This document shows positions 10,232 through 18,278 of a DNA stretch of 64,000 nt, piece by piece; the first letter of the stretch is position 1; each line of letters starts with the position of its first letter. Both the position numbers and the translations under genes were made by a program. The notes below the pieces were generated by a model. The model did no database searches and was not told the DNA's origin. It worked only from the letters and a program-made list of their open reading frames with translations. Source of the DNA: Ammoniphilus resinae (GTDB taxonomy: Bacteria > Bacillota > Bacilli > Aneurinibacillales > RAOX-1); assembly GCF_017873965.1 (NCBI RefSeq), contig NZ_JAGGKT010000001.1, forward strand, positions 248,001-312,000. Direction: 5' to 3'.

Positions 10232-11018
10232 CATGTATTTGGAAATGATTCGGATCCGCTTCCTAATGATGCTGGCTTATCGCGTGAACTATTATTCCGG
10301 AATCATCATCTACAGTATCAATATTGGGGCGTATTATTTTCTTTGGGATGCGATTTATTCCGGGCAGGGGTCAATGGGTGGCCTTACACCCTCTCAGATG
10401 ACAACCTATGTGGCGATTTCCTGGATGGCAAGAGCCTTTTATTTTAACAACATCGATCGGGAAATGGCATTGGAGATCAAAGATGGGAAAGTCGCTATTG
10501 AGATGATCAGGCCCTACAATTACTTAGCGGTAAAGATGATGCAGGCTCTCGGTGAAGGGATTTTCCGTCTGCTCTTTTTTTCTGTGCCGGGCATGTTGAT
10601 CGTCGCCCTCTTTTTCCCGCTCACCTTTCCAAGCAGTCCAGAAACATGGGGTTGGTATTCAGTGAGCCTTGCTTTGAGCTTTTTAATTAATACAGAGATT
10701 AACCTGATCACAGGTGTGCTCACATTCTTTCTACTCAATAATGAGGGGCTTATGCGGGCCAAAAGGGTGGTTGTTGACCTATTCTCTGGTCTCATTTTAC
10801 CGATTAGCTTTTATCCGGGGTGGGCGCAGTCTATTCTTCACTTTTTGCCCTTCCAGGCCATCAGCTATTTACCCGGGATGATTTTTGCAGGGGCGATGGG
10901 GAATGAACAAATTGGAGGTGCGATTCTAATTCAGTTGATCTGGGTTGTTGTGCTTCTGCTGCCGCTTTATTTGATGTGGATCAAGGCGAAGAACGCCCTA
11001 GTGGTGCAAGGGGGATAA
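10224..11018 (+). CDS. ABC-2 type transporter, permease 1
   Basis: A membrane protein of about 264 residues with six predicted hydrophobic helices, of the COG4587/ABC-2 permease type. It shows YYSGIIIYSINIGAYYFLWDAIYSG near the start and the cytoplasmic segment EMALEIKDGKVAIEMIRPYNYLAVKMMQ typical of this family. The chosen ATG overlaps the ATPase stop (10229-10231); ATG 10233 is also possible. The longer frame from 10128 lies inside the ATPase gene and is not used. It should form a heterodimer with the next gene. The substrate is unknown; relatives export drugs or lipids. Confidence 0.82.
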   Translation: MPSMYLEMIRIRFLMMLAYRVNYYSGIIIYSINIGAYYFLWDAIYSGQGSMGGLTPSQMTTYVAISWMARAFYFNNIDREMALEIKDGKVAIEMIRPYNYLAVKMMQALGEGIFRLLFFSVPGMLIVALFFPLTFPSSPETWGWYSVSLALSFLINTEINLITGVLTFFLLNNEGLMRAKRVVVDLFSGLILPISFYPGWAQSILHFLPFQAISYLPGMIFAGAMGNEQIGGAILIQLIWVVVLLLPLYLMWIKAKNALVVQGG

Positions 11019-11019
11019 G

Positions 11020-11805
11020 ATGTTTTACGGTGAATTGTTTTTTGATTATTTGAAGCAATACCTGAAAACCAAATTAGCCTATCGGCTCGATCTGCTAAAT
11101 GAGCTTATATCTGATTTTATTTCGCAAATTGTCAATCTGGTCTTTATCCTGGTTGTCTTTCAACATACGAATTTTATCAAAGGGTGGAGCCAACAGGAGA
11201 TCATATTTATTTACGGATTTTTCCTAATCCCCTTTGCTGTTTTTTCAACCTTTTTCAACTTTTGGGAATTCCAGGAGAAATATATTATTAAAGGGGAAAT
11301 GGATCGGATCCTAACCCGACCGGCACATCATTTGTTCCAAGTGGTGCTGGAGACGATGGATCCAGAATCCCTTGCAGGAGTATTCACTGGATTGATTATT
11401 ATGGGCTATGCGGGATACCAATTAGACCTGGAAATTGCTTGGTATGATCCCTTTGTCTTTGTTTTATTAGTTCTTTCTGGGGTATTCCTCTATGGTGGAG
11501 TTTATATAGCGATAGCTTCCTTAGGATTTTTTATAGACGCAAAAACAGGGATTTCGCCGATGATTTATAACATCCAGAGCTATGGAAGATATCCTGTAGA
11601 CATTTACAATAAAGTGATTCGTTTTGTTTTAACCTGGATTTTGCCCTTTGCCTTTGTCGGGGTATATCCTTCAGCCTATTTTCTCGGTCGAGAGGATTTA
11701 TTTGTTTATGTATGGATTACTCCGGTGATGGGAATTGTCTTTTTTGTAATTGGGGTATGGCTGTGGAATCTTGGTGTGAAAAACTATCGTGGTGCAGGTT
11801 CTTAA
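11020..11805 (+). CDS. ABC-2 type transporter, permease 2
   Basis: A 261-residue membrane protein of the COG3694 type, the second permease of the same exporter. It has about six hydrophobic helices and the segment EKYIIKGEMDRILTRPAHHLFQVVLE between helices two and three, equivalent to the ...VAIEMIRPYNY segment of permease 1. It follows permease 1 with a one-base gap after TAAG, and GGGGGAT is the ribosome site. No terminator is evident; a 100-base gap leads to the adenosyltransferase. Confidence 0.82.
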   Translation: MFYGELFFDYLKQYLKTKLAYRLDLLNELISDFISQIVNLVFILVVFQHTNFIKGWSQQEIIFIYGFFLIPFAVFSTFFNFWEFQEKYIIKGEMDRILTRPAHHLFQVVLETMDPESLAGVFTGLIIMGYAGYQLDLEIAWYDPFVFVLLVLSGVFLYGGVYIAIASLGFFIDAKTGISPMIYNIQSYGRYPVDIYNKVIRFVLTWILPFAFVGVYPSAYFLGREDLFVYVWITPVMGIVFFVIGVWLWNLGVKNYRGAGS

Positions 11806-11906
11806 TGATTTTGCCAAGATTCTGGAGGAATTCGCAAATCCTTTGCATAAATTAAATAGGAAGACGTGAGTACAAGCCAAATCACTGATAGAAAAGGATG
11901 GGACCG

Positions 11907-12470
11907 ATGAAAATTTATACAAAATCCGGGGATAAAGGGGAAACGAGTCTGGTCTATGGAAAGAGAGTTTCGAAACAATCTGCCCAGGTCGAGGCGTACG
12001 GTACCTGTGATGAAGCAAATTCCTTGATTGGGATGGCCCTTGCTTATTTGCCTGCAGAGGAAAAGTGGAAGGACCTGCGAGAGGTCTTTCATGTCGTACA
12101 AACAAAGCTTTTTCATGTTGGAGCAGAATTGTCCACCCCCCCAGGGAAAAAGGTCGGCTGGCCGATTACGGAGGATGATGTGCTACTTCTTGAGCAAAAG
12201 ATTGATCAGTGGGATGCCGCCTTGCCGCCCCTAACCAATTTTATTCTGCCAGGGGGGAGCCCCGCAGGTTCAACCTTCCATGTGGCTAGAACGGTTGTCC
12301 GCAGAGCGGAAAGAAGAGCGGTCAGTTTACAGCTTGAACAGGAAGTGAATCCAACCGTGATTAAGTATCTCAACCGACTATCTGACTTTCTTTTTGTCGT
12401 TGCGAGATATGTGAATCACAAAATCGGCGTGGTAGAGCCCACACTGCACGCAGAAGAAGATTTGAAATAA
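11907..12470 (+). CDS. yvqK: Cob(I)yrinic acid a,c-diamide adenosyltransferase (PduO type)
   Basis: Transfers the adenosyl group from ATP to cob(I)alamin, giving coenzyme B12. The N-terminal MKIYTKSGDKGETSLVYGKR is the ATP-binding signature of the PduO family; the second signature TVVRRAERRAVSL with the key Arg/Glu is near residue 130, and FLFVVARYVNH follows. A longer start at 11898 exists, but ATG 11907 has AAGGA eight bases upstream and gives the standard N-terminus. It is a single gene between the exporter and perR. B. subtilis YvqK is the likely orthologue. Confidence 0.92.
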   Translation: MKIYTKSGDKGETSLVYGKRVSKQSAQVEAYGTCDEANSLIGMALAYLPAEEKWKDLREVFHVVQTKLFHVGAELSTPPGKKVGWPITEDDVLLLEQKIDQWDAALPPLTNFILPGGSPAGSTFHVARTVVRRAERRAVSLQLEQEVNPTVIKYLNRLSDFLFVVARYVNHKIGVVEPTLHAEEDLK

Positions 12471-12562
12471 AATATTTGCTTGGTTGACAATTCTATCGAT
12501 TGCCAAGTAGACTTTAATATAGGAGAAAAGAAGGATGTTCTACGAAAGGGGAGTGCACTGTG

Positions 12563-12997
12563 ATGTCAATGGAACGAGTAGATCTGGCCATAGAAAAACT
12601 TCGCAACAACGGTGTTCGTTTAACGCCACAGCGCTATGCGATCCTTTCATATCTTATGGGAACAACAAGCCACCCAACAGCCGATGAGATCTATCGGGAA
12701 TTAGAAGATAACTTTCCAAATATGAGCGTAGCTACGATTTATAATAATCTAAAATTGTTCAAGGAAGCCGGATTGGTTCGGGAACTTACCTTTGGCGACG
12801 CTTCCAGCCGATTCGATGGAAATACTACGGATCATTATCATTGTATCTGTGTTTCCTGCCAAAGGATTGTAGATTTTCCCTACCCGCCAATTACGGGGCT
12901 AGAACAGGAGGCACAGAAAACTACCGGTTTTTTGATCGATTCCCATCGGCTCGACTTTTTTGGAACCTGTGAAACGTGCCAACAAGAGAAAAATTAA
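12563..12997 (+). CDS. perR: Peroxide-responsive repressor PerR (Fur family)
   Basis: A Fur-family repressor that senses peroxide through metal-catalysed histidine oxidation and controls catalase, haem and iron storage genes. At 144-145 residues it has the winged helix with RLTPQRYAILSYL and NMSVATIYNNLKLFKEAGLV. The sensing-site ligands of PerR can be matched: His in SHPTAD, Asp in SSRFD, two His in DHYHCIC, and Asp in IVDFPYP. The structural zinc site has CVSCQ and CETCQ. PerR rather than Fur or Zur is favoured by DASSRFD, IVDFPYP and by ygzB and ygxA following, as in B. subtilis. GTG 12560 is an alternative start. Confidence 0.9.
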   Translation: MSMERVDLAIEKLRNNGVRLTPQRYAILSYLMGTTSHPTADEIYRELEDNFPNMSVATIYNNLKLFKEAGLVRELTFGDASSRFDGNTTDHYHCICVSCQRIVDFPYPPITGLEQEAQKTTGFLIDSHRLDFFGTCETCQQEKN

Positions 12998-13006
12998 AGA
13001 TATAAT

Positions 13007-13088
13007 ACAACAAAGACCCAGTGCTAAAACTTTCGGGGTCAGACCTCTGACCCCGTTCGTCAACGGTATTTAGCCTGGGTTCTTTTAT
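13007..13088 (+). terminator. Terminator after perR with a palindrome inserted in its loop
   Basis: An outer stem (ACCCAG and CTAAA pairing with TTTAG and CTGGGT) is followed by TCTTTTATT. Its loop contains a separate 22-base perfect palindrome, CGGGGTCAGA CC TCTGACCCCG, at 13034-13055, which matches the ends of the inverted repeat at 15321-15425. Confidence 0.6.
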
Positions 13089-13104
13089 TGGGAGAGGGGA
13101 TTAG

Positions 13105-14847
13105 ATGGAGCTACAGACCAATCATCGGACGCGCAGGCGGGTGAGGAGAGGGAGATCCTTATTCCGGCCTGCTTTTTTTACTTTTATTTTGCTTGCTGTT
13201 ATATCTTTGAGTGTCATCTGGTATATCTTTGGAATGCCCAATCGGGAGCAGGTGGAGGCTTTTCCAGACATCTCCTATCCACTGACAGATCGAGGGAAAG
13301 TATTTCCTAACCAAACCGCATGGGTTGAACAGGGGAAAGTCTATTTATCCTTTGATTTTGTGAAGGAGAACGTCGATGAGAGCTTGGCGTGGGATGAGAA
13401 AAGCAAGACCGTAATTATTACAACCAAAGATAAGACGTTAACATTTGTGGAGGATCAGCTGGAGGCCTTTGTAAATGCCAAGCCATTTTCTGTGCAAGTA
13501 CCAGTAAAAGAGGAAGACGGGATTCGTTATCTTCCCATTGAACCTTTAGAAAATATCTATCCCATTCGTGCGAAGTACGATGATGGTTCCGGGGTTGTGA
13601 AGATTGAACGTTCCGGGGATGCCGTCCAGTTAGGGAATGTCATTGGGGATGGGGAGTTTTTCTTGCGGACTGGTCCCACGTTGAAAGCGCCTTATATAGA
13701 TATGCTGCAGGCGGGAGAAACAATTGAAATCTATGCTGAAAAAAATGGATGGTACTATGCGCAAAAAGAAAACGGTTTAATTGGGTTCCTTGACAAAAAT
13801 CAGGTACAGCTTGGGGAGATTAAACAGATCATTCATAATGTGGAGGGAAAGGAACGTGTTCCATGGAGTCCGCTTGGCGGAAAAATCAATTTAACCTGGG
13901 AGCATGTTGTTAGTAAAAATCCGGAAACGGCGAAGATCCAAACGATGCCTGGACTAAACGTCATCTCTCCAACTTGGTTTGAACTGAGTAATGAAGCGGG
14001 GGATCTTGCTTCTCGGGCCGATTTGTCCTATGTCAAATGGGCACATCAAAAGGGGTATCAGGTATGGGCGCTGTTTAGCAATGGTTTTAACCCGGATTGG
14101 ACAACGGCTGCGCTAGCCAATTTGCAAACACGCCAAAAAATGATTGCCCAGCTTCTTCAATATGCAGAGATGTACCATTTGGACGGGATCAATATAGATT
14201 TTGAAAATGTTTATCTAAAGGACAAGCAGAATCTGGTGCAATTCGTTCGTGAGCTAACCCCTTACCTGCATGAAAAGAATCTGGTTGTTTCCATGGATAT
14301 AACAATCAAATCAACGAGCGAACAATGGTCGCTATTTTATGATCGGGCCAGATTGGCAGAGGTGGTCGATTATATGATCGTTATGACCTATGACGAACAT
14401 TGGGCTTCAAGCCCCAAAGCAGGCTCTGTGGCTTCTATGCCTTGGGTAGAGCAAGGCATGAAGGGGGTCTTGGAGGAAGTTCCAGCATCCAAGCTGTTAT
14501 TAGGTGTACCCTATTACACGAGACTTTGGATGGAAGAGAAAGATGCAAACGATCAGGTGAAGGTCACTTCCAAAGCACTAAGCATGATGCAGGCAGAGAA
14601 TTGGATCAAGGAAAGAGGGCTGCAGCCGAAATATGATGAGGCATCAGGACAAATGTATGTGGAGTTTAAAGATGAGAAAGTGCCTGCGGTGACTTATAAA
14701 ATGTGGTTGGAAGAAAAAGGATCCATGCAAAAACGGGTAGAGTTGGTGAAAAAGTATGATCTGGCTGGGATGGCTTCTTGGAGAAGGGGATTTGAACAGC
14801 CAGTTATTTGGGACGCGATCGTGGACACGATGGAGAAGAGGCCGTGA
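13105..14847 (+). CDS. Membrane-anchored GH18 glycoside hydrolase with SH3 domain
   Basis: A 580-residue surface protein. An N-terminal basic stretch and one membrane helix (about residues 20-45) anchor it. Residues 60-165 resemble a copper-amine-oxidase-type stalk domain, residues 175-235 an SH3 domain (GEFFLRTGPTLKAPYIDML...GWYYAQ), and residues 255-575 a GH18 barrel. The catalytic motif is LDGINIDFEN, keeping the acid Glu; Asn replaces one motif Asp, as is common in spore and cell-wall GH18 enzymes. It probably acts on peptidoglycan amino sugars or chitin-like glycans outside the cell. GAGAGGGGA precedes the ATG. A strong terminator follows. Confidence 0.85.
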   Translation: MELQTNHRTRRRVRRGRSLFRPAFFTFILLAVISLSVIWYIFGMPNREQVEAFPDISYPLTDRGKVFPNQTAWVEQGKVYLSFDFVKENVDESLAWDEKSKTVIITTKDKTLTFVEDQLEAFVNAKPFSVQVPVKEEDGIRYLPIEPLENIYPIRAKYDDGSGVVKIERSGDAVQLGNVIGDGEFFLRTGPTLKAPYIDMLQAGETIEIYAEKNGWYYAQKENGLIGFLDKNQVQLGEIKQIIHNVEGKERVPWSPLGGKINLTWEHVVSKNPETAKIQTMPGLNVISPTWFELSNEAGDLASRADLSYVKWAHQKGYQVWALFSNGFNPDWTTAALANLQTRQKMIAQLLQYAEMYHLDGINIDFENVYLKDKQNLVQFVRELTPYLHEKNLVVSMDITIKSTSEQWSLFYDRARLAEVVDYMIVMTYDEHWASSPKAGSVASMPWVEQGMKGVLEEVPASKLLLGVPYYTRLWMEEKDANDQVKVTSKALSMMQAENWIKERGLQPKYDEASGQMYVEFKDEKVPAVTYKMWLEEKGSMQKRVELVKKYDLAGMASWRRGFEQPVIWDAIVDTMEKRP

Positions 14848-14924
14848 AATGGGTGGGCTAGAATGATGAACGGACGCTCGTTCCGCCTAGCAACTCAGGC
14901 CCCAGTGTCCGTCATCCCAAATAG

Positions 14925-14953
14925 TAAAACCCGGTCATAACGACCGGGTTTTA
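14925..14953. terminator. Bidirectional terminator between GH18 gene and ygzB
   Basis: TAAAACCCGGTC, loop ATAAC, GACCGGGTTTTA: a 12-bp perfect stem between convergent genes. A second imperfect stem (ACGGACGCT with AGTGTCCGT) lies at about 14870-14915. Confidence 0.88.
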
Positions 14954-14956
14954 CCT

Positions 14957-15301
14957 TTATACTTGGTTCGGAGCATGCTTCGGATCAACAGATAAGGTTT
15001 GTTTACAGTACATACAGTCATCCACCTTACCGAGCATCTTCGTCACTTTATTGCATTTTGGACAGACCACTTGGTGTGCTTTGGAGGACAACATCCCAAT
15101 CCACATATAAAAAATGGCACTACCAAAAATAAACAGTAAACCAAGCACGAGAAAACAGCTCATGAAGATATACGATTGGTGGAAGAAACTACCCAAAAAT
15201 CCAGCAAATCCGGCATATCCAATGTACATTACGCCAATTCCAAAGAAACACATGAGCATAGCTAGATTTCGAAGTTTATTTAATTTACCTGAAAAAAGCA
15301 T
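14957..15301 (-). CDS. ygzB: Zinc-ribbon membrane protein YgzB
   Basis: A small membrane protein of 114 residues with two hydrophobic helices (about residues 10-30 and 40-65) followed by a cytoplasmic zinc ribbon, CPKC...CMYC, with MLSSKAHQVVCPKC close to recalled B. subtilis YgzB (MLSTKAVRVVCPGC). The frame stays open to 15403, but the extra 34 codons lie inside an inverted repeat (15321-15425), so ATG 15301 (MLFSGKLNKLRNLAM) is chosen, with GGGGTG seven bases upstream. Function is unknown; it accompanies perR in Bacillales. The repeat sits between the gene and any upstream promoter. Confidence 0.85.
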   Translation of the reverse strand: MLFSGKLNKLRNLAMLMCFFGIGVMYIGYAGFAGFLGSFFHQSYIFMSCFLVLGLLFIFGSAIFYMWIGMLSSKAHQVVCPKCNKVTKMLGKVDDCMYCKQTLSVDPKHAPNQV

Positions 15302-15320
15302 GAAAGACACCCCAATTTTC

Positions 15321-15425
15321 GGGGTCAGACCCCAGTCGAAATTTGTCGAAACAATATTCCTGTACAAATGTGTAGGGATAGGATCGCTTAACCTATTCGA
15401 CAAATTTCGACTGGAGTCTGACCCC
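15321..15425. repeat. Inverted-repeat element (GGGGTCAGACC ends), copy next to ygzB
   Basis: The left arm 15321-15350 and right arm 15396-15425 are 30 bases each and complementary at 29 of 30 positions. Both begin GGGGTCAGAC and contain AGTCGAAATTTGTCGAA. The 45-base centre has no gene. It resembles a MITE or REP-type element. Related sequence is at 62282-62382, and a solo end is at 13034-13055. Confidence 0.8.
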
Positions 15426-15513
15426 TTTACTAAGAATTTGATTAGGGGATGAGCCCCCTTACTTTTTTATCCGCATAGGAAAGTATAGGCTTCTTCGAAT
15501 TGACATCCCTATC

Positions 15514-15578
15514 GGCATGAAAAGCTTCCTCTAAAGAGGGATACCTCTTCTTCGAATGGGCTCTGATAGAAGCTTTTC
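15514..15578 (+). repeat. Stem-loop repeat type A, copy upstream of ygxA
   Basis: CGGCATGAAAAGCTTCC begins the element. An outer stem GAAAAGCTTC/GAAGCTTTTC (15519-15528 with 15569-15578) encloses a hairpin CCTCTAAAGAGG and the block CTTCTTCGAATGGGCT. The same layout recurs at 59906-59974 and partly at 43241-43277. The rest of the 15426-15714 gap holds no gene I can support. Confidence 0.65.
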
Positions 15579-15714
15579 TTACAGCCCAAGTATAGCATAA
15601 AGCTTGTTTAAAAGGAAATTCGCTTGCACAGGAAAAAAAGCAGGAAATTGATTATTTCTGTAGAAGATTACTAAGCAAGAAGAAATTATTATTTAGGCAA
15701 AAAGGGGGTCTTCC

Positions 15715-16560
15715 ATGAGCCTAGATCACGTTATTTTTCCAGTTGAAGAGGACGAATCGGTTATTCGGGTGGTTTCCTCCAATCCGAAGAGTTCGATTCT
15801 TGACGGGGCGGATGAATTTTTTCTAATTATCGGTCAAAATCAACTTCGAGATTCGAAGATTAGCCATCACAAATATAATGGGAAGATCATTGAAAAACGA
15901 AGGATGGACCAGAAGGAAATCTACCAGTCTGTTTTTGAAGATAATCACCGTCAAGTGACGCAGTGGCTTCTGTTAGGTGAGGTCCTTAGTGATCCAAGGG
16001 GGATTGTTGCAAGCCTGCGAGCTGATCTTAGTAATCGGGATTCATTCTATTACCAGAAAAGAATATACATCGAATTTGCGGGGGTTGTCAGAAAGCATTC
16101 TGAGGCCAAGGAGTTTTTGAAAGAGGGTCATATGCTGGATTCCTTTAACAGCACCTTGCAATGCCTACACCATTGGGCAAGACTGGCCATTATGGAAGCA
16201 GGTGAGCATCCGGAAACGACGGTATGGGAGCAATTAAAAACAATAGATCCGACGGTTTACAAGCTTTATGATGAACTTGTCACCTCCAAGGAACCTTTGG
16301 ATAAAAGGATTGAACTCCTCCTTCTTGCATTAGATTTTACGGTGCTTTCCAAAATGGAATATTGCGTTCAATTTATTCTGGATATACTAAAGAGCCGCAA
16401 GGCACCGTGGACAGTGGAAGAAATCCTTATGCACCCTTCCATAGCGGACCGGAATTTCGATCTCCTTCTGCTTCTTGAGAAAATGTCGAAGCGATCCATT
16501 ATCAGGGAAGGGACAATCTCGCGGAATGGCCTTCTTGAAAAAACCTACTGTATTTTTTGA
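15715..16560 (+). CDS. ygxA: Nucleotidyltransferase-like protein YgxA
   Basis: A 281-residue soluble protein assigned to the YgxA family from its place after perR-ygzB and its overall character; the B. subtilis neighbour of ygzB is ygxA. An N-terminal half with DEFFLIIGQN and GKIIEKRRMDQKEIYQ may form the nucleotidyltransferase-like fold, followed by a helical region from about residue 100 and a C-terminal winged-helix-like segment (WTVEEILMHPSI...RSIIREGTISRNGLLEKTY). The classic nucleotidyltransferase catalytic G-S-X(n)-D-X-D motif is not evident, so it may be inactive. The site AAAGGGGGT precedes the ATG. Molecular role is unknown. Confidence 0.75.
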   Translation: MSLDHVIFPVEEDESVIRVVSSNPKSSILDGADEFFLIIGQNQLRDSKISHHKYNGKIIEKRRMDQKEIYQSVFEDNHRQVTQWLLLGEVLSDPRGIVASLRADLSNRDSFYYQKRIYIEFAGVVRKHSEAKEFLKEGHMLDSFNSTLQCLHHWARLAIMEAGEHPETTVWEQLKTIDPTVYKLYDELVTSKEPLDKRIELLLLALDFTVLSKMEYCVQFILDILKSRKAPWTVEEILMHPSIADRNFDLLLLLEKMSKRSIIREGTISRNGLLEKTYCIF

Positions 16561-16581
16561 GTCGTTTTTTGTCGAAAAAAG

Positions 16582-16664
16582 TTGACGAAGCTTTGCGAAG
16601 TGGATATAATATTTTTATGTTTAACGCGGCTTTTCATTTATTAAAAATGAGGGGTCGCGTTTTT
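16582..16664 (+). ncRNA. Promoter followed immediately by a terminator: candidate ~50-nt RNA
   Basis: TTGACG (16582-16587), a 17-base spacer and TATAAT (16605-16610) make a near-consensus promoter. Starting about seven bases later, a hairpin follows (AACGCG at 16623-16628 with CGCGTT at 16656-16661, inner stem TCATTT/AAATGA) ending in TTTTT. The predicted transcript of about 16617-16664 encodes nothing. It could be a small RNA or an attenuator leader of the iron permease gene. Confidence 0.45.
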
Positions 16665-16686
16665 ACTAGCAAGGAGACTTTTAATA

Positions 16687-16730
16687 TTGACAGATATTTT
16701 TTTTTACATTAAAATTGAAAATGATTATCA
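16687..16730 (+). promoter_or_regulatory. Fur-controlled promoter of the FTR1 gene
   Basis: TTGACA (16687-16692), 17 bases, TAAAAT (16710-16715) form a promoter. Directly against it lies TGAAAATGATTATCA (16716-16730), which matches the 7-1-7 Fur box TGATAATNATTATCA at all but one position. Repression by Fur under iron-replete conditions is the natural reading. Confidence 0.8.
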
Positions 16731-16777
16731 ATAGCATAAGTTCTATAAGGAATTCACTATGAAAATGGGGGATTGCA

Positions 16778-17728
16778 ATGGATTTCCAAGCGTTCCTAAT
16801 TACCTTTCGCGAAGTATTAGAGGCCTTAATGATTGTTGGGATCATTACTACATATTTACGTAAGATGGACCAACAACAATATAATAAATGGGTCTGGACG
16901 GGGGTTGCCGGAGCCGTAATTTCAAGTCTTGGCGTAGCACTTTTGTTCCAGGTCGTACTAACCGGTTTTGCCGCGATGAGCTCTCAACACTATATGAGAA
17001 TTTCCATCATGTTAATTTCAAGTGTGTTGCTAACACAAATGGTATTATGGATGGCTGATAGCAGTAAGGAAATTGCCGGAAAGACCCAGGATAAAATCAA
17101 TAAAATTGTCACAGCAGGCAGTGTTCTGGGCATGGTCGTTCATGCCTATCTGGTTGTGTTGCGTGAAGGGGTTGAAACGGTTTTCTTTTTTGCGGCAATT
17201 AGCCATGGAGACATTTCTCAAGCGATCCAGAGCAAAGGGGCCTTGTTGGGTGTTATTGCTGCTTGTGTATTAGCTTGGGTGATTTTCCGGACAACTGTGC
17301 GTGTTCCTCTCAAAACTTTTTTCACTGTCACTGGTTTTCTCATTATGATGATGGCTGCCGGGTTGTTGGTTCAAGGAATTGGAGCAATGCAGGATTATGG
17401 TTTTATCGGCTCCCTCAATAAACACGTGTATGATATTTCAACGATCCTTCCAGAACATCCAATTGATGAAGCTCACTTGCGTAGAATAGGAATTGAACCT
17501 TTGATTAGTGGGCAAATAGGAATCTTTTTGATGGCGATGTTCGGCTATTCTAGCTCGCCTTCTTTTGAAGAAATTGTTGCGTACATCGGTTACTTTGCCG
17601 TACTCATTTGGTGGATTCGTTTTCGCAAAGGAAATAAGGGTCAGGAAAAAAATGAAATAGCAGCCGCTGCTAGTGAAAACAAAAAGGATTCTGTCAGTTT
17701 ACAAGAAAAAGTCCAGATCGCTAAATAA
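16778..17728 (+). CDS. efeU: High-affinity iron permease, FTR1/EfeU family
   Basis: A 316-residue membrane protein with about seven helices that moves ferric iron across the membrane. Both iron-binding R-E-X-X-E motifs are present: TFREVLEALM near residue 11 and LREGVETVFF near residue 128. The C-terminal tail (from about 290) is short and charged. The efeO and efeB partners usual in B. subtilis are not adjacent, so it is either a lone permease or has its partners elsewhere. A Fur box overlaps its promoter and GGGGGAT precedes the ATG. A strong terminator follows. Confidence 0.92.
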   Translation: MDFQAFLITFREVLEALMIVGIITTYLRKMDQQQYNKWVWTGVAGAVISSLGVALLFQVVLTGFAAMSSQHYMRISIMLISSVLLTQMVLWMADSSKEIAGKTQDKINKIVTAGSVLGMVVHAYLVVLREGVETVFFFAAISHGDISQAIQSKGALLGVIAACVLAWVIFRTTVRVPLKTFFTVTGFLIMMMAAGLLVQGIGAMQDYGFIGSLNKHVYDISTILPEHPIDEAHLRRIGIEPLISGQIGIFLMAMFGYSSSPSFEEIVAYIGYFAVLIWWIRFRKGNKGQEKNEIAAAASENKKDSVSLQEKVQIAK

Positions 17729-17730
17729 AC

Positions 17731-17776
17731 AAAACTGCTTCCAAGGTACAGGGATACTTTTGGAAGCAGTTTTTTT
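17731..17776 (+). terminator. Terminator after the FTR1 gene
   Basis: AAAACTGCTTCCAA pairs with TTGGAAGCAGTTTT, followed by further T (to 17776). Confidence 0.9.
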
Positions 17777-17836
17777 GTGAAGAAAGAATAATGTTTGCTA
17801 TAATGAATCCGAGTGAACGAGAGTGGAGGACATGAT

Positions 17837-18268
17837 ATGAAAGAGATAATCATCTATACAGATGGCGCCTGTTCTGGAAACCCTGGCCCAGGGGGATGGG
17901 CAGCTATTCTGATGTTTGGTGAACATAAAAAAGAAATCTCAGGTGGAGAATTAAATACAACTAATAATCGTATGGAGCTGCAGGCAGCAATTGAAAGTCT
18001 GAAATCTCTGAAAGAGCCCTGTTCGGTAAAGCTATATAGTGATAGCGCTTATCTCGTGAACTGCTTTCAGCAAGGATGGTATAAAGGCTGGATCAAAAAT
18101 GGATGGAAGAACAGTAAAAAGCAGCCTGTAGAAAACAAGGATCAATGGGAGCAACTCCTGGAATTGGTAGACAAACACAAGGTCGAATTTGTTAAAGTAA
18201 AAGGCCACGCGAACAACGAGCTGAATAATCGTTGTGACGAATTAGCCGTAGCAGCCGTACCAAGATAA
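17837..18268 (+). CDS. rnhA: Ribonuclease HI
   Basis: Cleaves the RNA strand of RNA-DNA hybrids. The protein of 143 residues has the full type I set: YTDGACSGNPGPGGW (first Asp), NRMELQAAIESL (Glu), YSDSAYLVNCF (Asp) and RCDELAVAA (last Asp). The basic handle region WYKGWIKNGWKNSKKQPVENKDQW is present. The frame starts earlier at GTG 17813, but ATG 17837 with GGAGGA six bases upstream gives the usual N-terminus (MKEIIIYTDG). Ten bases separate it from queG, so they are probably cotranscribed. Confidence 0.95.
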   Translation: MKEIIIYTDGACSGNPGPGGWAAILMFGEHKKEISGGELNTTNNRMELQAAIESLKSLKEPCSVKLYSDSAYLVNCFQQGWYKGWIKNGWKNSKKQPVENKDQWEQLLELVDKHKVEFVKVKGHANNELNNRCDELAVAAVPR

Positions 18269-18278
18269 GGTGATGAGG

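Noticed and set aside
12484-12507. Possible promoter TTGACA before perR
   Set aside because: TTGACA is clear, but no good -10 is found at 16-18 bases (TAGACT only), and no PerR box could be read.
15302-15403. 34-residue N-terminal extension of YgzB
   Set aside because: It is translated from the inverted-repeat element and does not match the family start.
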